Shown piece by piece: positions 7,671-17,158 of a stretch of 33,719 bases of DNA. This DNA comes from Bacteroidales bacterium. GTDB taxonomy: Bacteria; Bacteroidota; Bacteroidia; Bacteroidales; JAADJA01. Positions within the stretch are counted from its first letter, which is position 1; each line of letters starts with the position of its first letter. Position numbers and translations under genes: made by a program. A model generated the notes under the pieces. That model searched no databases. It was not told the DNA's origin and saw only the letters and a list, made by a program, of their open reading frames with translations. The DNA lies in the NCBI GenBank assembly GCA_016933115.1, contig JAFGBL010000299.1, positions 1 through 33,719 on the forward strand, in the 5' to 3' direction.

Positions 7671-10600
7671 ATGAAAAAGATTTTTACACTTTCCGTTATT
7701 ATTTCAATTAGTTTGTTCAATCTGTTACCAGCATTTGGACAACAAGAAAAAACAATTTCCGGAAATTCCAATGATCGCTATTATACTTGTGAAGATGATT
7801 TGATTGAGGTCATGTTCATTGAAAATTCCAGGGTCAGACTACGCAATAGCGAACCTGTTGATTTGTTATCGGATGCCACCGCAGGTTTACAGGACCTATT
7901 GAATGGACTTGAGTGGCACACGTGGTCAAGGATATCTTCCATTTCAGAGGAGGAGATGGACCGATGGGCTATCAATGGGGAGTTGAACACGGGAATACCC
8001 GTCTACAACCTGAATAATATTTACAGGTTGCGAATACCTGATGAATACAATATCTGGGAAATAAGCCGACAACTGGAGGATTTACCGGGTATTTACCGTG
8101 CAATGCCGGTTCCAAAACCGGTTCCGTTACCTTCTTATCCTCCTCCTCCGGGGAGTTTTCAATCGCAGCAGGGTTATCTGAATTCAGCCAGTTCCACACC
8201 GACCGGAATAGATGCCTTATATGCCTGGACCCAAACCGGTGGAACCGGAACCGGAGTAACTGTGTGTGACCTGGAATACAGTTGGAATTACAACCACGCT
8301 GATATTTCGAAAGCAAGCGGTTCCCAAATCAATCCAAACCCTATTTCCGATCCGTTTAGCAATGATAACCACGGTACTGCTGTTATTGGTGAACTAGTGT
8401 CTGATATCAATAGCTATGGAACTACCGGAATTTGCTATGGGTCTGGTTTGATGACCTGCGGAACTTATTACTGGGAAAATGGAAGTTACGGCTGGAATCC
8501 TGCGGGAGCAATAGGATATGCTATCAACAACCTATCAGCCGGTGACATTATACTTCTTGAACAACAATGGGAATACACACCAGGAACAGGTAATTATATC
8601 CCCCTTGAATGGTATGGAAGTACATCAAATGGGACATATCCCAATCAATACAACAATCCGGTATATGTCGCTATAACTAACGCTATTGCCAATGGTATCC
8701 ATGTTGTTGAAGCAGGCGGAAATGGCAATGTGAATACCGACAACCTTACCTGGTATGGTAACTCAGGCGCCATTATTGTTGGTGCAGGAGGGGCTTACAC
8801 AGGTGGTACATATATGGAGGGTGATCTTCAAAGACTTTCATTTTCAAGCTATGGTCAAAGGTTTGATTTACAAGGCTGGGGTGAAAACGTTGTTACTACA
8901 GGTTATGGCGATTTATACAGCTCGGATGGAGTAAATTATTATTACACCAATACCTTCAGCGGCACTTCAAGCGCTTCACCCATTGTTGCAGGTGCCGTTG
9001 CTTGCGCTCAGGGCTACTACCTGGCCAATATATCATCAACTCCATTTTCCCCTTCTGCCATGCGGTCTCATCTGGCTACATACGGAACAGCCCAGGTAAT
9101 TCCTCCTTCAGGTAATATTGGTCCCAGGCCAGATTTATACAATGCGATAATAAACTTCCCCCCTCCAACAACCGACTATGACTGGGGAGATACACCAGAT
9201 GGGCCCTATCCTACGCTTGCTTCTTCAGGAGGGCCGAGCCATTTGATGGATGGAGTCACCTTTCTGGGTTACTCAGTAGACGCTGAACAAGATGGTCAGC
9301 CAAATTCCAACGCAACTGGTGATGACAATGATGGTAACAATGATGACGACGGGGTTGTATTTACCAGCCCACTAATACCAGGACAGACAGCCACTGTCCA
9401 GGTAACTGTATCGGTGGCAGGATTCCTGAATGCCTGGATCGACTTCAATCAATTAAATATTTGGGGAGATGTTGAAGACTTTATATTTCAAAATGTCTAC
9501 CTTACCCAGGGAGTGAATAACCTGAATTTTTCTGTCCCACCAATTGCTGTTCCAGGAAATACATTTGCCCGGTTCCGGTTCAACTCTACCGGAGGGTTAT
9601 TGTTCAACGATCAATATGGCCCGGCACAGGACGGAGAAGTTGAAGATTATCAAGTAAATATTACTGAAGAGGGAACTTCTGCCAAATGGGAACAACTACC
9701 CGACCTCAGCCCAACAGGTATGGATGTGGATGCCACCCGTAATCCTGACAATCCACCACCTTTACTCCTGGCAGATGATTTCCTTTGTAACCAAACGGGA
9801 AATATTACGGATATTCACATTTGGGGTTCCTGGATAAATGATCAATTTCCATATTTTGAATCACCGGATGCAGTTCAATTTACTTTCAGCATACATGCGG
9901 ATATTCCTGCATCTGAAAGTCCTACGGGTTATAGTATGCCCGGTGATATTCTATGGATGATTGTCTGGCAACCGACTTTCGATGATATTGAATGGATCAA
10001 TTCGGGTCCGGAAGATTGGTATAATCCACTTTTACCAATGTGGTTAAATGATAATCACAACTACTGCATCAAATATAACTGTATTTTAGATCCAGCTGAT
10101 TACTTCCTGCAGGAGGGTACAGAATTAAATCCAATTATCTATTGGTTAGATGTGCAGGCTACGTCATTGGATCCAGATCCAAATTGCCGGTTTGGCTGGA
10201 AGACTTCAATTGATCACTGGAATGATGATGCAGTTTGGGTTGAGGCTGAAGAATCATATGCTGGAACACAATGGCAGGAATTAATATACCCGGATGGCCA
10301 TGAATTTCAAGGCCAATCAGTAGATTTGGCATTTCAAATCACCACAGAGGGAGGTGGCCCGACAGAACAATATGATTTTGGTGACGCTCCTGAAGGATCC
10401 GGTGCTATTGCTTACCCATCATTAGGTGTTGTAGGTTCATTCCCAACATGCATCAATGTTGGGCCGGCCGGTTCATATGTTCAACATGGATTTGGTGAAA
10501 ACTGGGCATGGTTCGGACCTTTGGTAGATATAGAGTCCGATGGAAATGCCGGTCTCTGTCCCGGATGTTTCCCGACTTATGATGATGATGAATGCTTTGG

Positions 10601-13600
10601 AGACGGTGATGCCGGTCTTATTGTACCAGGTTCATATACCATTGATCCCACCGGTTCAGTAATTCCATGTCCAACAGCAGCAGTCTCCTCGCTTGGTATA
10701 ATTTGCCAAACCGCAACCTGGGGAGCCAATATTGATATTTATGTAACCAACAATATGCCGGTAGATGGATTTGTAAATGTTCTGATTGACTGGAACCAGA
10801 ATGGAAAATGGCAGAATGATCCAAATTCAATGTGTGCCGGCGTTGTAACACCAGAGCATGTTTTGGTAAATTTTGTAGTACCTGCTGGTTTTATTGGACC
10901 CCTTTCAAGTTTAATGATCCCACCATTTACATTCCAGATTGGACCGAATAATGGCTATGTCTGGACTCGGTTTTCGATAAGTGAATCTCAAGTAGGAAAC
11001 GATTGGGATGGTAGTGGGGTGTTTGAAGATGGTGAATCAGAAGATTACCTGCTTTTTGTGGAAGAAGAAGAGCCTGAATATATCGACTTCGGCGATGCAA
11101 ACGATCCAACCTATCCAACACTTTTGGTCAACGACGGTGCAAGGCATATAATTGCCGGTGGAGTATACCTGGGAGTATCAGTTGATGCTGAACCTGACGG
11201 CCAACCCGATGGCACTGCAACCGGAGACGATAACGATGGGAACAATGACGATGATGGTGTAATCTTCAACCAGATTTTGGCAGGAAGCCCCGCTCAAATA
11301 ACCGTTACCACAAGCGTTGCCGGTTTCCTGCAGGGATGGATGGATTTCAATGCTGATGGCGATTGGGCCGATCCCGGAGAACAGATATTTACCGATGAAT
11401 TTATCCATTTCGGACATACTTTGTGCTTGAACTACCTGGTACCTGTCAATGCCAATTTAGGAATAACCTACGCACGGTTCAGATTCAGCACGGTTGCAGG
11501 ATTAATCTATTCCGGTTTAGCGCCCGACGGTGAAGTGGAAGATTACCAGGTTGAAATTTCAGAAAACCCGGATATTAAATGGCTGCAGGAGCCCTGCACG
11601 GAACTGCCCGGATTGCATGCCCATGATTATATTTTACCTCCTTATGATTATATCATCATCGCTGATGACTGGCTTTGCAATGGCGGATTGGTAACGGATT
11701 TTCACTGGTGGGGCAATTATGAAGCTCCCGGAAGCGGTATCAATCATTTCCATCTGAGCCTCCACGCCAATGACCCGGCCAATTGTCTGCCGCTTGACCC
11801 CGAGATCATCGGATTCGATGTGTCTTTGGCAAATGCCAACGAAAACAGTACCGGGCTGTTCAATAATCTGGGTGACTTGATTTATGAATATTCCTTTTAT
11901 CCGGATGAACCTTTTGTTCAGGAGGAAGGGATGACATACTGGCTCGACATCTGTGCCTATTCCAATGATCCGACTGATCCCGCCATATGGCGGTGGCAGG
12001 AATCCGACCGGTCAAATTTCCCGATTCTCTGTCCTGCCGCTGAAATGACAACCAGTTATTCATGGCAAAGCATTGTTTGGACTTCAATTTCTCCATACAG
12101 GTTCAGCGATATGGCTTTCGCTATTACTTCCGAAGAAATGGAACAAATGGACTTCGGTGATGCACCGGATCCGGCATACCCAACCTTTTTGGCTAACGAC
12201 GGAGCAAGGCATATTATTGACGGTGTTACTTTTATGGGATCAAGCATCGACCAGGAATATAACGGGCAGCCCGATCCCAACGCACTGGGAGATGATAATA
12301 TCGGTGTTGATGATGAGGATGGTGTAACATTTACAACAACTTTTGTAAGGGGTCAGAACACATCGGTTGATATCGTGGTTTCCGTTGACGGGTATTTGAA
12401 TGCCTGGGTCGATTTCAATGCGAATGGCTCCTGGACCGATGCAGGTGAGCAAATAGCGAGCGATGTGCTATTATCCACCGGAACAAACTCACTCTTATTT
12501 AATGTTCCATCGACAGCTATGGTCGGTATAACATATGCTCGATTCAGGTTCAATACGGCAGGTGGCCTTACATTTACAGGCCTTGCCAATGACGGAGAAG
12601 TGGAGGATTACGAAGTCAATATTGAAGAAGTTCCAAACAAATGGGCACAGTATCCCGATCCCAATTTGCCCGGATTACACGCCCATGACTGGGATTATGG
12701 TTCCTACCAGGTCATTGTTCTGGCCGACGACTGGATTTGTGAAGGCGGATGGGTCACCGATATTCATTGGTGGGGCAACTATGAAATGGCGGGAGGTGCA
12801 GAGCAACGAGGCGCCGGTATCGATCATTTCCACCTGAGCATCCACCTTACTGATCAATCCGGTTGTTTGCCATTAGAACCGGAAATTTGGGGTGTGAATG
12901 TCCCTTTCATCAGCATCACGGAACAACCGACAGGATTAATAAATCTTGAAGGAAGCCCGATTTACTTATATGAATACTACCTGGAGAATCCTTTCCCGCA
13001 AACAGCAGGTGTACATTACTGGCTTGATATTACCGCAGTTAATTCCGACCCTACCGATCCGGCAATATGGAGATGGCAAGAGTCCTCGCGGATGAATCCG
13101 CCAAGGGTTTGTGCTGCTGCTTATAAATCCCTGCCTTCACCCGGAACATGGACAGAAATTTCATGGGCCAACGAAACTTATAGCGACATGGCCTTTGTGA
13201 TCACTTCAGAAGAGGCTCCGATACTGGATTTGGGCGATGCCAATGATCCAACATATCCCACATTATTGATTAATAATGGTGCAGCTCATATCTATGATCC
13301 AACAGTCTATATGGGTAGCTTAATTGATACAGAGCCTGATGGTCAGCCAACAGCGGATGCAAAAGGGGACGATAACAATGGGGTCCCAGATGATGAGGAT
13401 GGTATTAATGTCTTAAATCCTTTCACGCCAGGTGGTACTCCATGGATTGATATTGTTGCCTCAACGACAGGTGTATTAAATGCCTGGATAGACTATGATG
13501 GAAATGGATCCTGGGCTGAAACAGGAGAACATTTTATTGTTGATCAGGCTTTGGTTGCAGGGAACAATTGGATATTCCCGCTGGTTCCCGCCAATACAAA

Positions 13601-15566
13601 TATCGGAAACACCTATGCACGTTTCCGGTTCAGTACTGTGGGCGGTTTGAGCTTTACCGGAATTGCACCGGATGGTGAAGTAGAAGACCATGAAATCATG
13701 ATCGAAGGTGACCTTGATTTCGGTGATGCACCGGACATTACCTTCCCTGCTTATCCAACCTTGATGTCAAATGACGGAGCAAGGCACTTGATCAATCCTG
13801 CAATTTACTTAGGGAACAGCATTGATGCCGAACCGGACGGCCTGCAGGATCCCAATGCACTGGGTGACGACAATAATGCAATCGATGATGAAGACGGTGT
13901 TATTTTACCTTCAATACTGGGTCATGGACAAATGACCACCATCACCGTTATCGCATCAACCGGCGGATACCTGAACGGATGGATCGACTTCAACAGCAGT
14001 GGTAATTGGACAGAAGCAGATGAACATATCTTTGCAGATCAGTTAATACATACAGGCAATAATACACTAAATATTTATGTACCTCCAACATCTGTGATAG
14101 GTTCAACATATGCAAGGTTCCGATTCAGTACGACAACGGGATTATCATATATTGGTCAGGCTCCCGACGGCGAAGTAGAAGACTATGAAGTTGAGATTGG
14201 TAAACCTGAAAAATGGATACAACTGCCCGATCTGTCATTTGAAGGGATGGATGTGGATGCCACATTAAATTTGGGTTCACCTTATCCGCCGATGATACTT
14301 GCAGATGACTTTGAATGCACCGTTACCGGACCATTGACACGAATTGAAATTTGGGGATCGTGGTTCAATGATTATAAACCTTTTAGCGGTGATCCCGGTG
14401 CAGTTATTTTTACACTCAGTATCCACGAAGATATACCGGCAGATCAGAGTCCTACCGGATATAGTATGCCGGGTGAAGTGCTGTGGTTTAGGAATTATAA
14501 TCAGATGGAATTTATGTTCGAACCATATGCTATTGGTTTAATTGAAGGCTGGTATAATCCCGCAATAGGCCTTTATGTGCTCCCCGGCGACACAGAATGC
14601 TGGAAATATATCTTCTTTTTGCAGGAAGGTGAATTTGTTCAGGAAGGTACAATGGATGAGCCTGTGGTATACTGGTTGGACGTTCAGGCTGAACCATTAG
14701 ACGAATTTCCGGAATGTCGTTTCGGATGGAAAACTTCAATTAATCACTGGAACGATGATGCAGTCTGGACAATAGGTGAAGAACCTTACTTTGGTCAGTG
14801 GAATGAACTGATATATCCTCCCGGGCATCCTTTAATGGGTCAATCTGTCGACTTTGCATTTGCCATTTATGGTGATGAAAGCCCATTCATCCTGCTCGAT
14901 TTGAAAGCTTTACTGGAAGGCCCATTTAATGGATCCGATATGAACACCTCTCTGAACATCGCAAATCTGATTCCACTGAATCAGCCCTATTCATCAGTTA
15001 TAGGCACGAAATGGTATTATACTGGAACCGAATCTGTACCGGTTATACCCAACAACGATGTTGTTGATTGGGTCATGATCGAATTGCGGGATGCCTCTTC
15101 ACCAGGAGGTGCTATCGGAACAACCATGGTTGATGAAAAAGCGGCATTTATACTCAAAGATGGTTCCATTGTGGCAACTGATGGTATGAGTATGCTTAAA
15201 TCGTATGCTACTTTTACAAACGATCCTTATATTATCATCTGGCATACCAAGCACCTGGGAGTTCTTTCAAATTATCCGCTAAACCCGGTTGGACTAGGAG
15301 TATATTCCTATGACTTTACTTCTGGATCAGATCAGGCTTATTTGAACGGGCAAAAGGATTTGGGTGGCGGAGTTTATGGTATGATGGGCGGAGATGGATA
15401 TCCTGATGAATTTATTGACAATTTGGATAAAAATCTCTGGACCACTCAAGCAGGTACTGCAGGCTTAAAAGCTTCTGATTACGACATGAATACACAAGTT
15501 GATAATACTGATAAGAATGATGTGTGGGTACCTAATGTTGGCAAGGGAACGAAAGTTCCGGATTAG
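7671..15566 (+). CDS. Giant secreted subtilisin-like (S8) protease with six GEVED modules
   Basis: This is a protein of about 2631 aa, starting at ATG 7671; the reading frame extends 5' to a TTG at 7647, but only the ATG gives a clean signal peptide (MKKIFTLS..., about residues 1-24). Residues 25-180 look like a propeptide. Residues 180-500 are an S8 peptidase domain with Asp200 (VTVCDLEYSWNYNHADI), His234 (NHGTAVIGEL), Asn351 (EAGGNGN) and Ser433 (SGTSSASPIVAGA). All catalytic residues are present, although the usual D-T/S-G after Asp is D-L-E. Six GEVED modules follow, interleaved with four accessory modules that begin KWxQ.PD or KWxQ.P (DUF7901-like). Residues about 2405-2631 form a distinct C-terminal domain ending in a dockerin-like Asp/Asn-rich pair of helices. 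No classical type A T9SS sorting domain is seen. A role in extracellular protein degradation or surface adhesion is inferred. Confidence 0.9.
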   Translation: MKKIFTLSVIISISLFNLLPAFGQQEKTISGNSNDRYYTCEDDLIEVMFIENSRVRLRNSEPVDLLSDATAGLQDLLNGLEWHTWSRISSISEEEMDRWAINGELNTGIPVYNLNNIYRLRIPDEYNIWEISRQLEDLPGIYRAMPVPKPVPLPSYPPPPGSFQSQQGYLNSASSTPTGIDALYAWTQTGGTGTGVTVCDLEYSWNYNHADISKASGSQINPNPISDPFSNDNHGTAVIGELVSDINSYGTTGICYGSGLMTCGTYYWENGSYGWNPAGAIGYAINNLSAGDIILLEQQWEYTPGTGNYIPLEWYGSTSNGTYPNQYNNPVYVAITNAIANGIHVVEAGGNGNVNTDNLTWYGNSGAIIVGAGGAYTGGTYMEGDLQRLSFSSYGQRFDLQGWGENVVTTGYGDLYSSDGVNYYYTNTFSGTSSASPIVAGAVACAQGYYLANISSTPFSPSAMRSHLATYGTAQVIPPSGNIGPRPDLYNAIINFPPPTTDYDWGDTPDGPYPTLASSGGPSHLMDGVTFLGYSVDAEQDGQPNSNATGDDNDGNNDDDGVVFTSPLIPGQTATVQVTVSVAGFLNAWIDFNQLNIWGDVEDFIFQNVYLTQGVNNLNFSVPPIAVPGNTFARFRFNSTGGLLFNDQYGPAQDGEVEDYQVNITEEGTSAKWEQLPDLSPTGMDVDATRNPDNPPPLLLADDFLCNQTGNITDIHIWGSWINDQFPYFESPDAVQFTFSIHADIPASESPTGYSMPGDILWMIVWQPTFDDIEWINSGPEDWYNPLLPMWLNDNHNYCIKYNCILDPADYFLQEGTELNPIIYWLDVQATSLDPDPNCRFGWKTSIDHWNDDAVWVEAEESYAGTQWQELIYPDGHEFQGQSVDLAFQITTEGGGPTEQYDFGDAPEGSGAIAYPSLGVVGSFPTCINVGPAGSYVQHGFGENWAWFGPLVDIESDGNAGLCPGCFPTYDDDECFGDGDAGLIVPGSYTIDPTGSVIPCPTAAVSSLGIICQTATWGANIDIYVTNNMPVDGFVNVLIDWNQNGKWQNDPNSMCAGVVTPEHVLVNFVVPAGFIGPLSSLMIPPFTFQIGPNNGYVWTRFSISESQVGNDWDGSGVFEDGESEDYLLFVEEEEPEYIDFGDANDPTYPTLLVNDGARHIIAGGVYLGVSVDAEPDGQPDGTATGDDNDGNNDDDGVIFNQILAGSPAQITVTTSVAGFLQGWMDFNADGDWADPGEQIFTDEFIHFGHTLCLNYLVPVNANLGITYARFRFSTVAGLIYSGLAPDGEVEDYQVEISENPDIKWLQEPCTELPGLHAHDYILPPYDYIIIADDWLCNGGLVTDFHWWGNYEAPGSGINHFHLSLHANDPANCLPLDPEIIGFDVSLANANENSTGLFNNLGDLIYEYSFYPDEPFVQEEGMTYWLDICAYSNDPTDPAIWRWQESDRSNFPILCPAAEMTTSYSWQSIVWTSISPYRFSDMAFAITSEEMEQMDFGDAPDPAYPTFLANDGARHIIDGVTFMGSSIDQEYNGQPDPNALGDDNIGVDDEDGVTFTTTFVRGQNTSVDIVVSVDGYLNAWVDFNANGSWTDAGEQIASDVLLSTGTNSLLFNVPSTAMVGITYARFRFNTAGGLTFTGLANDGEVEDYEVNIEEVPNKWAQYPDPNLPGLHAHDWDYGSYQVIVLADDWICEGGWVTDIHWWGNYEMAGGAEQRGAGIDHFHLSIHLTDQSGCLPLEPEIWGVNVPFISITEQPTGLINLEGSPIYLYEYYLENPFPQTAGVHYWLDITAVNSDPTDPAIWRWQESSRMNPPRVCAAAYKSLPSPGTWTEISWANETYSDMAFVITSEEAPILDLGDANDPTYPTLLINNGAAHIYDPTVYMGSLIDTEPDGQPTADAKGDDNNGVPDDEDGINVLNPFTPGGTPWIDIVASTTGVLNAWIDYDGNGSWAETGEHFIVDQALVAGNNWIFPLVPANTNIGNTYARFRFSTVGGLSFTGIAPDGEVEDHEIMIEGDLDFGDAPDITFPAYPTLMSNDGARHLINPAIYLGNSIDAEPDGLQDPNALGDDNNAIDDEDGVILPSILGHGQMTTITVIASTGGYLNGWIDFNSSGNWTEADEHIFADQLIHTGNNTLNIYVPPTSVIGSTYARFRFSTTTGLSYIGQAPDGEVEDYEVEIGKPEKWIQLPDLSFEGMDVDATLNLGSPYPPMILADDFECTVTGPLTRIEIWGSWFNDYKPFSGDPGAVIFTLSIHEDIPADQSPTGYSMPGEVLWFRNYNQMEFMFEPYAIGLIEGWYNPAIGLYVLPGDTECWKYIFFLQEGEFVQEGTMDEPVVYWLDVQAEPLDEFPECRFGWKTSINHWNDDAVWTIGEEPYFGQWNELIYPPGHPLMGQSVDFAFAIYGDESPFILLDLKALLEGPFNGSDMNTSLNIANLIPLNQPYSSVIGTKWYYTGTESVPVIPNNDVVDWVMIELRDASSPGGAIGTTMVDEKAAFILKDGSIVATDGMSMLKSYATFTNDPYIIIWHTKHLGVLSNYPLNPVGLGVYSYDFTSGSDQAYLNGQKDLGGGVYGMMGGDGYPDEFIDNLDKNLWTTQAGTAGLKASDYDMNTQVDNTDKNDVWVPNVGKGTKVPD
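9176..14205 (+). repeat. Six GEVED modules within the giant protease
   Basis: Each module opens with D-x-GD-A/T-x-D (usually YPTL next). It contains an acidic stretch such as GDDNDGNNDDDGV, then a W-I/M/V-D-F/Y-N segment and a T-x-ARFRF motif, and ends GEVEDY/H (module 2 ends GESEDY). Approximate bounds are 9176-9664, 10374-11060, 11084-11560, 12150-12627, 13228-13708 and 13716-14205. Modules 1 and 3-6 are about 160 residues; module 2 is longer (about 228) and Cys-rich. Modules 5 and 6 are adjacent, with no accessory module between them. The acidic loops are likely calcium sites (inference). Confidence 0.85.
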
Positions 15567-15585
15567 TAGATTTACTCATTATACG

Positions 15586-15616
15586 AAGGGCTGCTCTTTT
15601 GGGCAGCCCTTATATT
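15586..15616 (+). terminator. Intrinsic terminator after the giant protease gene
   Basis: A 9-bp stem, AAGGGCTGC (15586-15594) with GCAGCCCTT (15603-15611), has an 8-nt loop and is followed by ATATTTT. It lies in the 50-bp gap between convergent stops (15566 and 15617), so it may also stop transcription of the minus-strand porin gene, although the U-run favours the plus strand. Confidence 0.85.
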
Positions 15617-17092
15617 TTAATACCTGAAGCCGACCGTTAACAGGAAATTGTTTGAGATCAAATCATTTTTTACTGGATTTACATTGATATCTTCAGTTCC
15701 ATAAAAGTAATAATCTTCATGGCTGACGGACCTCACATATGCGAAATCTACAAAAAAGTCTTTGTCTCTGTATCCAACTCCTCCCGAATAATAACTTCTT
15801 GCACCGTCGTTGATATTGTTTGTGAAGGGGCTCGAGTTGTAATTATACCCTGCCCTGACGGCAAATTGTCCGAAACGAACTTCTGATCCAAGGCGGATAT
15901 TATGAGTTTCTTTATATTTGGTCTTGATAGCATTGTTCTCATCATAAAAATTGTATTGAGTCGCACGCAACTTTGCCATTGAATAATCAACAAACTCATA
16001 ATCGGCAGAGATCAAAGCCCTTTTTCCGATAATGAAGGAAACTCCCCCCAATGCACGCCAAGGTGTATGTATTTGGTAATCATAGGTTCCATAGGGCGAT
16101 GTAGATTTGAAATAATCACCATTGTCAAATTCAGTGGTTAGTTCCGAATACCAGTCATCAGTCATGTTATTGAACCAGGTCGGGGAATGAATAGCACCGC
16201 CAATCCTGAACCAATCGGTCGCCCTTACGATCGCCCCAAATTTCATATTGAAACCGGCTCCGTGGGTCTGTAAGTCGTCATATAACCTAAGGTTGTCGAA
16301 ATCATCATGGATGTTATCCAAATCTGTTTCACTATAGGTCGATTTCTCAAAATACCTGATAAACGGGAAGCCGAATGTACCGCCGAGGTATACTTTTTCA
16401 GAAATATTTGCACCCAGTGAAAGGACAAACTCATTCATTGATCCCCAGGTCTCTATTTCCTTTCTCTGATATATTCCACCTCCGGCAGGAATGGCCCCAT
16501 AGTACTGATCATCAAAACCCGGAATGGTATCGATCAAATAGGTGTACCAGGCAGGGTTCAGGTCATATGAATAAAAACCGTAGATGTCATCCTCAATTTC
16601 GCCATAATAGATTCCGTTGGCCGATTCAACATAAGTATCTATCAATGAATTCTCGCTATTGTATCCCTCCATCAGCATCCGGTTATTGAAATTGTTCAAT
16701 CGGTTCAAACCCAATGCAAACTGGAAATTCCTGAAAACTGATTTGCTTTTGTTTTTTGGCTGAGATGTTATCACTAATCCTACATTTCCAAGGTTGAAAT
16801 TATATTGAATATCATCACTTTTTGATCCATTATAACTGCTCTTGGTCAAGCCGGTATAAAAGGATGGGGTAATTGAAAACTCCGATTTTTTGTAGAGGCC
16901 TAAACCACCCGGATTCGTGCTGAGGGTAGTAAAATCTGCACCGAGTGCACTAAAAGCACCACCCATCGACATAAATCGGGCAGTTCCACCAATGTTAAGC
17001 CTGGAATAACGCAAGGCATCAACATCACTTTGGCTATAGGCCAGAAAACCAAGTAACCCTGATGCTGCCAGTGTTATGATGAACTTTTTCAT
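15617..17092 (-). CDS. FadL/OmpP1-type outer-membrane transport protein
   Basis: This 491-aa protein has a signal peptide (about residues 1-20, MKKFIITLAASGLLGFLAYS) followed by DVDALRYSRLNIGGTARFMS and MGGAFSALGADFTTLSTNPGG. That is the N-terminal hatch pattern (x-ARxxxMGGAFxAxGxDxxxxxxNPAG-like) of the OmpP1/FadL/TodX family. The rest alternates polar and aromatic residues as expected of a 14-stranded beta-barrel and ends in an aromatic (LLTVGFRY), typical of an outer-membrane assembly signal. FadL-family proteins admit hydrophobic substrates such as fatty acids; the substrate here is not determinable. It lies 66 bp downstream of the Tyr-rich lipoprotein gene on the same strand and may be co-transcribed with it. 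Confidence 0.85.
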   Translation of the reverse strand: MKKFIITLAASGLLGFLAYSQSDVDALRYSRLNIGGTARFMSMGGAFSALGADFTTLSTNPGGLGLYKKSEFSITPSFYTGLTKSSYNGSKSDDIQYNFNLGNVGLVITSQPKNKSKSVFRNFQFALGLNRLNNFNNRMLMEGYNSENSLIDTYVESANGIYYGEIEDDIYGFYSYDLNPAWYTYLIDTIPGFDDQYYGAIPAGGGIYQRKEIETWGSMNEFVLSLGANISEKVYLGGTFGFPFIRYFEKSTYSETDLDNIHDDFDNLRLYDDLQTHGAGFNMKFGAIVRATDWFRIGGAIHSPTWFNNMTDDWYSELTTEFDNGDYFKSTSPYGTYDYQIHTPWRALGGVSFIIGKRALISADYEFVDYSMAKLRATQYNFYDENNAIKTKYKETHNIRLGSEVRFGQFAVRAGYNYNSSPFTNNINDGARSYYSGGVGYRDKDFFVDFAYVRSVSHEDYYFYGTEDINVNPVKNDLISNNFLLTVGFRY

Positions 17093-17158
17093 AACCTTGA
17101 TTTTTTCATTCTTTCTTTTAAAATTGTTTAAAATGATCAGATTGTCATCAAATTGCTA

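Noticed and set aside
12073-12327. Open frames in other phases inside the giant protease (e.g. 10618-10851, 12073-12327, 13476-13691)
   Set aside because: They overlap conserved GEVED and accessory modules; the repetitive acidic codons generate long alternative frames.
15370-15566. Type IX secretion C-terminal sorting domain on the giant protease
   Set aside because: The end lacks the usual beta-sandwich pattern of a type A domain and looks dockerin-like instead.
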